From Candidatus Edwardsbacteria bacterium RifOxyA12_full_54_48 (lineage in GTDB: Bacteria > Edwardsbacteria > AC1 > EtOH8), in contig MFFN01000002.1 of NCBI GenBank assembly GCA_001777915.1, forward strand, positions 1 to 64,000: 64,000 nucleotides of DNA, written 5' to 3'. This document shows, one piece after another, positions 8,168 to 15,516 of this stretch. The notes under the pieces are model-generated. The model saw only the letters and a program-made list of their open reading frames with translations. It was not told the DNA's origin and made no database searches. The position numbers and the translations under genes were made by a program. The stretch's first letter is position 1, and the number at the start of each line of letters is the position of its first letter.

Positions 8168-8357
8168 GACTACGCCGTAAAAGCATAAATATTATGCAGG
8201 CTTCGTCTGGCGGGCCAGACCTCTCTCTCGATCACTCTCCGCATCGGGGAGGGAAGGGCGGGGTCGGATCAAAGGGATGCAAACTGATAAGGGGTTATAT
8301 CGGCCTGCATTCGTTGCGATCAGTTTACATTAACAATATATATTTAAGGAGATGGAA
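8007..8357. other. 350-base non-coding region rich in hairpins after tRNA-Ala
   Basis: No convincing gene. In order it holds: a nested hairpin GAGAACCC/GGGTTCTC enclosing GCTAAC/GTTAGC (8016-8050); a GCGCC/GGCGC hairpin (8133-8146); the duplicated tRNA tail (8148-8167); a long hairpin from CCAGAC (8165) to GTCTGG (8210) with an inner GCATAA/TTATGC; CTCTCCG/CGGGGAG near 8235-8253; and AAACTGAT (8281-8288) facing ATCAGTTT (8319-8326) shortly before serC. Confidence 0.7.
8016..8050 (+). terminator. Hairpin after tRNA-Ala
   Basis: GAGAACCC and GGGTTCTC form 8 perfect pairs around an inner GCTAAC/GTTAGC stem. No T-run follows, so it may be a processing signal or part of an inserted repeat rather than an intrinsic terminator. 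Confidence 0.4.
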
Positions 8358-9446
8358 ATGGCAAAGAGGGTCTACAACTTTTCGGCCGGTCCGGGAATGC
8401 TGCCCGAGGCGGTGCTGAAGAAAGCCGCCGAGGAAATGCTGGACTACCAGGGCTCGGGAATGTCGGTAATGGAAATGAGCCATCGCTCCAAGGTCTACCA
8501 GTCCATAATCGACGGCGCCGAGAAGGCGATACGAGATCTGATGAACATTCCGGCCAATTACAAGGTGCTGTTCCTGCAGGGCGGGGCCTCCACCCAGTTC
8601 GCCATGATCCCCCTGAACCTGCTGAAGAAATCCAACAAGGCCGACTATGTCAACACCGGGGAATGGGCCAGCAAGGCCATCGCCGAGGCCAAGCGCTACG
8701 GCGACATCAAGGTGGTGGCCAGCTCCGAGCCGGAGGTGTTCAACCACCTGCCGGAACTCGATCCCAAGGAGTTCCGCCCCGACGCCGACTATTTCCATAT
8801 GACCACCAACAACACCATCTTCGGAACCTCCTGGAAGAAATACCCCGACACCAAGGGCGTCCCGCTGGTGGTGGACATGTCCTCGGACATCCTGTCAAAG
8901 GTGGTGGACATCAGCCAGTTCGCCCTGGTCTATGCCGGGGCCCAGAAGAACATGGGTCCGGCCGGGGTGACCGTGGTCATCATCCGGGACGACATGATCG
9001 ACTTCTCCAAGCCCGAGACCCCCACCATGCTGAAGTACAAGACCCACGTGGACGGCGCCTCGATGTACAACACCCCGCCCTGCTTTGCGGTCTACATGGT
9101 CAAGCTGGTGTGCGAGCATGTGCTGGCCCTGGGCGGTGTGGCGGCCATGGAGAAGATCAACAATCAGAAAGCCGGCCTGCTTTATGAGGTTCTAGACAAT
9201 TCCAAGCTTTTCAAGTGCCATGTCCAGAAGAAGGAGGACCGCTCCCTGATGAATATCCCCTTCCGGACCCCGTCCGAGGAATTGGACAAGAAGTTCCTGG
9301 CCGAGGCCGCCAAGGAGGGACTGACCACCCTCAGCGGGCACCGCAAGACCGGCGGGATGCGGGCCAGCATCTACAACGCCATGCCGCTGGAGGGGGTGGA
9401 GAAGCTGGTGGAGTTCATCAAGAAGTTTGAAAAGGCAAATTCCTAG
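8358..9446 (+). CDS. serC: Phosphoserine aminotransferase
   Basis: SerC converts 3-phosphohydroxypyruvate and glutamate to O-phosphoserine, the second step of serine synthesis. The 362-residue protein has the family start YNFSAGPGMLPE, a phosphate-binding GGASTQF, and the PLP lysine in AGAQKNMGPAG (about residue 196). It ends with the typical HRKTGGMRASIYNAMP. ATG 8358 is chosen over the in-frame ATG 8352 because AAGGAG lies 6 bases before 8358. serA follows at 9988, with a hicBA module and a terminator between them. It is a full-length, ordinary member of the family. Confidence 0.97.
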   Translation: MAKRVYNFSAGPGMLPEAVLKKAAEEMLDYQGSGMSVMEMSHRSKVYQSIIDGAEKAIRDLMNIPANYKVLFLQGGASTQFAMIPLNLLKKSNKADYVNTGEWASKAIAEAKRYGDIKVVASSEPEVFNHLPELDPKEFRPDADYFHMTTNNTIFGTSWKKYPDTKGVPLVVDMSSDILSKVVDISQFALVYAGAQKNMGPAGVTVVIIRDDMIDFSKPETPTMLKYKTHVDGASMYNTPPCFAVYMVKLVCEHVLALGGVAAMEKINNQKAGLLYEVLDNSKLFKCHVQKKEDRSLMNIPFRTPSEELDKKFLAEAAKEGLTTLSGHRKTGGMRASIYNAMPLEGVEKLVEFIKKFEKANS

Positions 9447-9449
9447 TGA

Positions 9450-9490
9450 TCTGATATTGGACGCTGATCAACGCTGATTCTATCCGATAA
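9450..9490 (+). repeat. Phrase-type repeat (GACGCTGATCAACGCTGAT)
   Basis: Short intergenic phrase with two CGCTGAT words, of the same style as those at 3507 and 6101. It lies between serC and its terminator. Confidence 0.5.
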
Positions 9491-9508
9491 CTAAGGCTGG
9501 AATCTGTT

Positions 9509-9542
9509 CATAAACCGCCCCGCAAAAGCGGGGCGGTTTATG
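9509..9542 (+). terminator. Intrinsic-type hairpin after serC
   Basis: A perfect 15-bp stem with an AAAA loop joins CATAAACCGCCCCGC and its complement. The A-rich and T-rich arms make it potentially bidirectional. It separates serC from hicB. Confidence 0.8.
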
Positions 9543-9602
9543 ATTGACTTTTAACGGCCCTTTTGCTAATATAAATCAAGTTTTTATCAAAAGGAAAATA
9601 AT

Positions 9603-9800
9603 GTGAAGACAAAACTTAACATGGTGTATTGGAAAAGCAAGAAATTCTGGGTAGGCAAACTAATGGAGTATCCGGAGATCATGACCCAGGGTTTGACCCT
9701 GAAAGAGTTAGAAGCCAACATGCGGGATGCCTACCAGGTGATGGTTCTGGACGACATTCCGGCCGAGCATAAGGTGAAGGAACTTGCCCTTACGATATGA
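9603..9800 (+). CDS. hicB: HicB-family antitoxin
   Basis: A 65-residue HicB-type antitoxin with the partial RNase-H-like fold, recognised from VYWKSKKFWVGKLMEYPEI followed by TQGLTLKELEANMRDAYQ. HicB binds and neutralises the HicA mRNA interferase; short forms such as this lack a clear C-terminal DNA-binding domain. The start is GTG at 9603, preceded by AAGGAAAA; the preceding ATG is out of frame and runs straight into TGA. The gene order is antitoxin first, and the stop overlaps the hicA start (ATGA). Its toxin partner is interrupted by a stop codon. Confidence 0.85.
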   Translation: MKTKLNMVYWKSKKFWVGKLMEYPEIMTQGLTLKELEANMRDAYQVMVLDDIPAEHKVKELALTI

Positions 9801-9970
9801 AACGGAAGGACCTTATAAGGGTGCTTCATAAAGCCGGTTGTGAACTACAACGGAGCGGCGGTAGGCATGATCTTTACCTGAACCCCTGAACGGGCAAGAA
9901 ACAGCCCATTCCCCGGCATTCCGAGATTGATCAGAACCTGGCCAAACATATAATCAAAATATTATCATAA
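9797..9970 (+). pseudogene. hicA: HicA toxin gene with in-frame TGA stop
   Basis: Reading from ATG 9797 gives MKRKDLIRVLHKAGCELQRS, then GGRHDLYLNP, a TGA at 9887-9889, and then TGKKQPIPRHSEI in the same frame up to TAA 9968-9970. Intact HicA toxins have NP-(K/R)-TG at this place, so one CGA-to-TGA transition accounts for the stop. The catalytic histidine (H24 in GGRHD) remains, but the conserved PRH segment is cut off. TGA is a normal stop elsewhere in the window, so recoding is unlikely. The toxin is probably inactive, while the antitoxin stays intact. Confidence 0.85.
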
Positions 9971-9987
9971 ACATTCAGGAGGCAACC

Positions 9988-10914
9988 ATGTCCAAGAAGG
10001 TATTATTGGCCACCGAAAAGCCCTTCGCCAAGGCGGCGGTGGAAGGTATCTCCAAGATATTCGCCCAGGCCGGCTACGAGCTGGTCAAGCTGGAAAAATA
10101 CACCGACAAGGCCGACCTGCTCAAGGCCGCGGCCGACGTGGACGCCATGATCATCCGCTCGGACAAGGCCGATGCCGCGGTGATCGAGGCCGGCAAGAAC
10201 CTGAAGGTCATCGTCCGGGCCGGGGCCGGCTACGACAACATCGATCTGGCGGCGGCCAGCGCCAAGGGGATCTGCGCCATGAACACCCCGGGGCAGAACT
10301 CCAACGCGGTGGCCGAACTGGCCCTGGGAATGATGGTCTTCCTGGCCCGCAACAAATTCACCGAGGGCAACGGCTCGGAGCTGAGGGGCAAAAAGCTGGG
10401 CATCCACGCCTATGGCAACGTGGGCAGGCTGGTGGCCGGCATCGCCAAGGGCTTTGGCATGGAGATCTGCGCCTTCGATCCCTTCGTGGAAAAGGCCAAG
10501 ATGGAGGCCGAGGGGGTCAAGGTCTTTGATAAGATGGAGGACCTCTATTCCCAGTGCGATTATGTCTCCCTGCACATACCGGCCAACGACCAGACCAAAA
10601 AGTCCATCAATTATGATCTGCTGGCCAAGATGAAGAAGGGTGCGGCCCTGATCAACACCGCCCGCAAGGAAGTGATCGACGAGGAGGGCCTGAAGAAGGC
10701 CATGGCCGAGCGGGAGGACCTGAAATACGCCACCGACATCGCACCGGACTGCCACGCCGAGATCGCAGAGAAGCTGGGCAACCGCTATCACGCCACCAAG
10801 AAGAAGATGGGGGCCGAGACCTCGGAGGCCAACATCAACGCCGGGCTGGCGGCCGCCAACCAGATCGTCAAGTTTTTGGAGCAGGGCGATAGGACCTTCC
10901 AGGTGAACAAATAA
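9988..10914 (+). CDS. serA: D-3-phosphoglycerate dehydrogenase, short form
   Basis: SerA oxidises 3-phosphoglycerate to 3-phosphohydroxypyruvate, the first committed step of serine synthesis and the reaction before SerC. The product has 308 residues and no ACT regulatory domain, so serine feedback by that route is not expected. The nucleotide-binding loop reads GIHAYGNVGR (the first Gly of GxGxxG is Ala) and the active-site Arg lies in NTARKEV. The usual catalytic His segment is KKKMGAETSEAN, with Lys in the His position; I recall the same form in Bacteroidetes-type SerA. AGGAGG lies 8 bases before the ATG. Confidence 0.9.
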   Translation: MSKKVLLATEKPFAKAAVEGISKIFAQAGYELVKLEKYTDKADLLKAAADVDAMIIRSDKADAAVIEAGKNLKVIVRAGAGYDNIDLAAASAKGICAMNTPGQNSNAVAELALGMMVFLARNKFTEGNGSELRGKKLGIHAYGNVGRLVAGIAKGFGMEICAFDPFVEKAKMEAEGVKVFDKMEDLYSQCDYVSLHIPANDQTKKSINYDLLAKMKKGAALINTARKEVIDEEGLKKAMAEREDLKYATDIAPDCHAEIAEKLGNRYHATKKKMGAETSEANINAGLAAANQIVKFLEQGDRTFQVNK

Positions 10915-10923
10915 TCCACCCAA

Positions 10924-10987
10924 CCCTCCCCCGAGGGGAGGGATTTGGGAAAGGTCAAGACAGGGCCAATCGGGTCCTGTCTTTTTT
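10924..10987 (+). terminator. Double hairpin terminator after serA
   Basis: A CCCTCCCC/GGGGAGGG hairpin (10924-10942) is followed by AGACAGGGCC/GGTCCTGTCT (about 10958-10981) and a TTTTTT run. The second is a standard intrinsic terminator. Confidence 0.8.
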
Positions 10988-11006
10988 ATTGCTTTTTGGG
11001 CGATAA

Positions 11007-11035
11007 TTGTCTAATATATACCCTGATCATATAAT
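11007..11035 (+). promoter_or_regulatory. Putative sigma70-type promoter
   Basis: TTGTCT (11007-11012) and a perfect TATAAT (11030-11035) are 17 bases apart, 27 bases before the start of the PurF paralogue gene. Confidence 0.55.
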
Positions 11036-11062
11036 AGGTAATCTTATCAAAGCAGGCGGATA

Positions 11063-12466
11063 ATGGGCGGATTTTTCGGAAATATTTCAAAGGCCGATTG
11101 TGTCCGGGATCTTTTTTACGGCACGGATTACCATTCCCATCTGGGCACCAAAAGAGGAGGGATGGCGGTCCTCACTCCCGGGGGTTTTACCAGGAAAATC
11201 CACAACATAGAGGCCGATTATTTCAGGGCGAAATTCGAACCGGAACTGGGTAGATTCAGCGGCAACAGCGGCATCGGAATCATCAGCGATTTCGACGCCC
11301 AGCCGCTGATAATAAAATCACACCTGGGGGAATTCGGCATCGTCACGGTCGGGAAAATGAGCAATTTAACCGAGCTGGAAGACCGGGCCTTTAAAAGCCA
11401 CCAGCATTTCTCCGAAACAGGCGGCAAGGGAACCAGCCCTACGGAGCTGGCGGCCATGCTGATATCCGAGGGAAAAACTTTTGAAGAAGGGCTGGTCAAC
11501 CTGCAATCCCTGATCAAGGGTTCATGTTCGGTTCTGCTGCTGACCGGCCAGGGCATCTATGCCGCCCGGGACAGATTGGGCAGGACCCCGGTCGTATTGG
11601 GCAGAAAGGACGGGGCCTGGGCCGCGGCTTCGGAATCCAGCTCCTTTCATAATCTGGGATACAGCATCGAAAGGGACCTGGGCCCCGGGGAAATTGTTTT
11701 GATAACGGCAGACGGCTGTGCCCAAAAGGCGAAGCCGGGCGATAAAATGCAGATCTGCTCGTTCCTCTGGGTGTATTACGGCTACCCCAGCTCGAACTAC
11801 CAGGGGATCAACGTTGAACAGTGCCGATACAAATGCGGCGCCTTTCTGGCCCGGGATGATGACGCAAAAATCGATTACGTTGCCGGCATCCCTGATTCCG
11901 GGGTGGGCTATGCCATAGGATATTCCAACGGGAAACAGATCCCCTATATGCGCCCCTTGGTAAAATACACCCCGACCTGGCCCAGGAGTTTTATGCCCCA
12001 GAACCAGGCCACCAGGAACCTGGTGGCCAAGATGAAGCTGATCCCCAATCAGCAGATCATCAGGGATAAAAGCATTGCCTTCTGCGAGGACTCCATAGTC
12101 AGGGGGACCCAGCTGCAGGACAACGTTCAGGTTATTTATGATTTCGGGGCCCGGGAAGTGCATATGAGAGTGGCCTGCCCGACCTTGCTTTTCTCGTGCG
12201 ATTTCCTGAATTTCTCCACATCCCATTCCATCCTGGATCTGGCCGGCAGAAGGGCGATTAAGGAACTGGAGGGGGCCGATGACAAACACCTCGCTGAATA
12301 TGCATTGAATGGCTCGGAAAGAAATGCCGCCATGACGGAGAAAATACGGCAGCGTTTAAAGCTGAGCACCCTGAAATACCAGAGGATGGATGACCTGGTC
12401 AACGCCATCGGGCTTCCCAAAGAGGACCTTTGCACCCACTGCTGGGATAATAGCAGCTATTCTTGA
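11063..12466 (+). CDS. PurF-like phosphoribosyltransferase lacking the glutaminase nucleophile
   Basis: A 467-residue paralogue of amidophosphoribosyltransferase. The N-terminus reads MGGFFG, so the catalytic Cys of PurF (MCG) is Gly. Other glutaminase residues are also changed: the HTRYPT segment is replaced by ISDFDA, and the NG oxyanion pair by VG. The PRPP-binding loop EDSIVRGTQ is kept, and the C-terminus ends LCTHCWDN like PurF. Proteins of this form are annotated as amidophosphoribosyltransferase in Bacteroidetes and Clostridia, but their reaction is not established. It has its own promoter and terminator and lies between serA and DUF1015, with true purF two genes on. Confidence 0.85.
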   Translation: MGGFFGNISKADCVRDLFYGTDYHSHLGTKRGGMAVLTPGGFTRKIHNIEADYFRAKFEPELGRFSGNSGIGIISDFDAQPLIIKSHLGEFGIVTVGKMSNLTELEDRAFKSHQHFSETGGKGTSPTELAAMLISEGKTFEEGLVNLQSLIKGSCSVLLLTGQGIYAARDRLGRTPVVLGRKDGAWAAASESSSFHNLGYSIERDLGPGEIVLITADGCAQKAKPGDKMQICSFLWVYYGYPSSNYQGINVEQCRYKCGAFLARDDDAKIDYVAGIPDSGVGYAIGYSNGKQIPYMRPLVKYTPTWPRSFMPQNQATRNLVAKMKLIPNQQIIRDKSIAFCEDSIVRGTQLQDNVQVIYDFGAREVHMRVACPTLLFSCDFLNFSTSHSILDLAGRRAIKELEGADDKHLAEYALNGSERNAAMTEKIRQRLKLSTLKYQRMDDLVNAIGLPKEDLCTHCWDNSSYS

Positions 12467-12520
12467 TTGCGCTGCATGCCCGCTTCATTTGCACCGATAA
12501 TCTACCATGGCCTAAACCCA

Positions 12521-12550
12521 GACCCTTCCCGATGCGGGAAGGGTCTTTTT
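12521..12550 (+). terminator. Intrinsic terminator
   Basis: GACCCTTCCCG and CGGGAAGGGTC pair perfectly around an ATG loop and are followed by TTTTT. Confidence 0.9.
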
Positions 12551-12555
12551 ATAGG

Positions 12556-12584
12556 TTGAAATTTGGGCGAAAATGTAATAGAAT
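12556..12584 (+). promoter_or_regulatory. Putative sigma70-type promoter for the DUF1015 gene
   Basis: TTGAAA (12556-12561) and TAGAAT (12579-12584) are spaced by 17 bases, 52 bases before the ATG. Confidence 0.5.
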
Positions 12585-12636
12585 TAACCTTCATTTGATC
12601 AAACAATAGTTTAAAATATAAACATCAGGAGCACAC

Positions 12637-13875
12637 ATGGCAATCGTTCTACCGTTCAAGGCGGTCCGCCCCAAAAAGGAGTTCGCCAGGGACATCGCCG
12701 CGCCGCCCTACGACGTGGTCAACAGCGATGAGGCCCGGGAGCTGGCCCAGGGCAACGACAAGAGCTACCTCCACATCAGCCGCCCGGAGATAGATCTGGA
12801 CCCCAGGACCGACGAGCATGCCGACCAGGTCTACGGCCAGGGGAAGATCAATTTTGAAAAATTCAAGACCAACGGCTGGCTGTTCCAGGAGCAAAAGCCC
12901 TGCTTCTACATCTACAAGCAGATCATGGGCGGCCACCAGCAGATCGGCCTGGTGGCGGTGGCCTCGGCCGAAGACTATGATAAGGATGTGATCAAGAAGC
13001 ACGAGCACACCCGGCCGGACAAGGAGGATGACCGCACCCGGCACATCGGCACCATCAATGCCAACACCGAGCCGGTGTTCTTCACCTATCCGGCGGTGCC
13101 GACCATAGACTCAATGATCAATGACTGGATCAAGCAGACCCCGGAATACGATTTCACCTCGGACGACGGAGTCAAGCACACCCTGTGGGTCTGCGATGAC
13201 GACCAGGTCATCGAGGCCCTGAGATCCGAATTTGCCAAGATGAAATACATGTACGTGGCCGACGGCCACCATCGCAGCGCCGCCGCCTGGCGGTTGTGGA
13301 AGGAGCGTAAGGCCAAGAATCCCAAGCACACAGGGAACGAGGAGTACAACTTCTTTTTGACAGTGATCTTCCCCGACAACCAGATGAACATCATGGCCTA
13401 CAACCGGGTGGTCAAGGACCTGAACGGCAATTCCAAGGACGAGTTCCTTGAGAAGCTCGGCCGGAAGTTCACCGTAAGCGAGAAGGCCCCGGATGTGCCG
13501 GGAGCCAATTTGAAATTTTCCATGTACCTGGACGGCAAGTGGCATCTGCTGGCCGCCAAGGACGGCAGCTATGATGACAAGGATCCGGTAAAACGGCTGG
13601 ATGCCTCGATCCTTCAGGACAATTTGCTTCATCCTGTCCTGGGCATAGATAATCCCCGCACCGACCAGCGGATCAACTTCGTGGGCGGGATCCGGGGGAC
13701 CAGGGAGCTGGTCAAATTAGTGGATTCCGGCAAATATGCGGTGGCCTTCTCCCTGCACCCGGTGAACATCAGACAGCTGATCAGTGTGGCCGATTCCGGT
13801 CAGGTGATGCCGCCCAAGAGCACCTGGTTCGAGCCGAAGCTGAGAAGCGGGCTGTTTGTGCATCAGTACGATTGA
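12637..13875 (+). CDS. DUF1015 family protein
   Basis: A 412-residue cytosolic protein of the DUF1015 family (COG4198). It is recognised by the N-terminal RDIAAPPYDVVNSDEA, a central HEHTRPDKEDDRTRHI, YVADGHHRSAAAW in the middle, and a C-terminal HPVNI..L..VAD.G..MPPKSTWFEPKLRSG. In many genomes DUF1015 genes sit beside serC and serA, as they nearly do here, so a role in serine or phosphoserine metabolism is a reasonable inference; the reaction is not known to me. CAGGAG lies 5 bases before the ATG. It is bounded by its own promoter and terminator. Confidence 0.92.
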   Translation: MAIVLPFKAVRPKKEFARDIAAPPYDVVNSDEARELAQGNDKSYLHISRPEIDLDPRTDEHADQVYGQGKINFEKFKTNGWLFQEQKPCFYIYKQIMGGHQQIGLVAVASAEDYDKDVIKKHEHTRPDKEDDRTRHIGTINANTEPVFFTYPAVPTIDSMINDWIKQTPEYDFTSDDGVKHTLWVCDDDQVIEALRSEFAKMKYMYVADGHHRSAAAWRLWKERKAKNPKHTGNEEYNFFLTVIFPDNQMNIMAYNRVVKDLNGNSKDEFLEKLGRKFTVSEKAPDVPGANLKFSMYLDGKWHLLAAKDGSYDDKDPVKRLDASILQDNLLHPVLGIDNPRTDQRINFVGGIRGTRELVKLVDSGKYAVAFSLHPVNIRQLISVADSGQVMPPKSTWFEPKLRSGLFVHQYD

Positions 13876-13892
13876 CCTTTGCCAATCAACTA

Positions 13893-13930
13893 AAAGTTCC
13901 GATATAAAATTCGGAACTTTGTTGTTTTTA
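13893..13930 (+). terminator. Intrinsic terminator after the DUF1015 gene
   Basis: AAAGTTCCGA and TCGGAACTTT pair perfectly around an 8-base loop, followed by a T-rich GTTGTTTTTA. Confidence 0.85.
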
Positions 13931-13932
13931 TC

Positions 13933-13961
13933 TTAAAATATAGGCCGGTTTATGGTATAAT
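13933..13961 (+). promoter_or_regulatory. Putative sigma70-type promoter for purF
   Basis: TTAAAA (13933-13938), a 17-base spacer and TATAAT (13956-13961) lie 92 bases before purF. Confidence 0.5.
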
Positions 13962-14053
13962 AAATTTCAAAATTTAATATACCCGCCGGAACACAAATCC
14001 CCCGAGCCTATTTTTGTGCATTTAGTGGGGAATTTACTTAAGGATTTTTGAAT

Positions 14054-15406
14054 ATGTGCGGAGTTTGCGGGGTCTATAATTTCGACAAGGCTTCCGAGAT
14101 GCTGTACCTGGGAATTTTTGCCCTGCAGCACCGGGGGCAGGACAACGCCGGGATGGCGGTCTGGGACGGCCGGGAGGTGAGGATCCACAAGGACAAGGGG
14201 CTGGTGTTCGACATCTTCAAGCCCGAGGTGCTGGCCGCCCTGCCGGGCCGGGTGGCCATCGGCCATACCCGGTACCCCACCGCCGGGGACAGCTCCCTGG
14301 TCAACGCCCAGCCCCATCATGCCGACACCAGGGACGGCCGGATGGTGATCGTCTCCAACGGCGACGTCACCAACATGCTGGAGCAGACCCGCTACCTTAA
14401 ATCCCAGGGATTCACCCCCTATGGCTCCAACGATGCCGAGGTGATCGTGGCCTCGATCGCCTGCTATTACGAACAGAGCGGGGATGTCGCCCGGGCCATA
14501 GAGATGATGATGGACAATGTCCAGGGCAGCTATTCGGCCATTTTACTGTTCCGGGGTGATATGTACGTCTTCCGGGACCCCCTGGGCATCCGGCCGCTTT
14601 CCCTGGGGAAATCAGGCGAAGGAATGGTATTCGCCTCGGAGAGCTGCGCCATCGAGACCATGGGGGGCAGCTACCAGCGGGACATCGAGCCGGGAGAGCT
14701 GTTCATCGTCAAACCCGGCGGCACCGAGAGCCGGAGGCTTAAAAAGATGCCCAGCTACAAACACTGCGTGTTCGAGCACATATATTTTTCCCGCCCGGAC
14801 AGCGTGGTCTACGGCGAGAGCGTGGCCCAGAAACGGTTCATGTTCGGCCAGAAACTGGCCCAGGAGAGCCGGGTGCTGTCGGAATTCGTGATGCCGGTGC
14901 CGGACTCCTCCAATAATGCCGCCCTGGGCTATGCCGACCAGGCGGGGATCCCCTTCAAGCTGGCCCTGATCCGCAGCCATTACATCGGCCGGACCTTCAT
15001 CGGCTCCTCCCAGGCCATCCGGGATTTCGCCGTCAAGCTCAAGTTCAACCCGGTCAAGAGCCTGATCCGGGGCAAGAAGGTGGGGGTGGTGGATGATTCC
15101 ATCGTCCGGGGCACCACCTCCAGGAAACTGATGAAGTTCATCCGGGAGGCCGGGGCGGAGGAGATCCACTTCCGGATAGCCTCGCCGCCCATAAAACATC
15201 CCTGCTTTTACGGGGTGGATACCCCCCGAAGGCACGAATTGATAGCCTCATCCCAGTCGGAGGAGCAGATAAAAGAGTTCGTGGGGGCGGATACCCTTTG
15301 TTACCTGTCCCTGGAGGGCCTGAAATCATGCCTGAAGGAGCCGGAGAACTACTGTTATGCCTGCTTGGACGGCCGTTATCCCATCGACCCGCCGCCCGAC
15401 AAATAG
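14054..15406 (+). CDS. purF: Amidophosphoribosyltransferase
   Basis: PurF makes 5-phosphoribosylamine from PRPP and glutamine, the first step of purine synthesis. The 450-residue protein begins MCGVCGVYN, with the nucleophilic Cys exposed after Met removal. It has LQHRGQDNAGMAV, the GHTRYPT segment, SNGDVTN and the PRPP loop VVDDSIVRGTT. ATG 14054 is chosen rather than the in-frame TTG at 14048 because Cys must be residue 2. The protein is complete, unlike its paralogue at 11063. No other purine genes are in the window. Confidence 0.97.
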   Translation: MCGVCGVYNFDKASEMLYLGIFALQHRGQDNAGMAVWDGREVRIHKDKGLVFDIFKPEVLAALPGRVAIGHTRYPTAGDSSLVNAQPHHADTRDGRMVIVSNGDVTNMLEQTRYLKSQGFTPYGSNDAEVIVASIACYYEQSGDVARAIEMMMDNVQGSYSAILLFRGDMYVFRDPLGIRPLSLGKSGEGMVFASESCAIETMGGSYQRDIEPGELFIVKPGGTESRRLKKMPSYKHCVFEHIYFSRPDSVVYGESVAQKRFMFGQKLAQESRVLSEFVMPVPDSSNNAALGYADQAGIPFKLALIRSHYIGRTFIGSSQAIRDFAVKLKFNPVKSLIRGKKVGVVDDSIVRGTTSRKLMKFIREAGAEEIHFRIASPPIKHPCFYGVDTPRRHELIASSQSEEQIKEFVGADTLCYLSLEGLKSCLKEPENYCYACLDGRYPIDPPPDK

Positions 15407-15516
15407 TATTTTATATTTCAGGCCGGACCATAGGGTTAAAAAATAAATTTATTATAAAAAAATCTTGACTTTGGCCCCCAATTATGAGAACATTTTCAAA
15501 AAGAAGGAGTAAAAGT

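Noticed and set aside
8107-8418. Open frame of 103 codons downstream of tRNA-Ala
   Set aside because: It runs through the duplicated tRNA tail and hairpins, overlaps serC in another frame, has no ribosome site and no recognisable domain.
9797-9970. TGA read as an amino acid (recoded genetic code)
   Set aside because: Many intact genes here end in TGA, including hicB itself and obg, so TGA is an ordinary stop.
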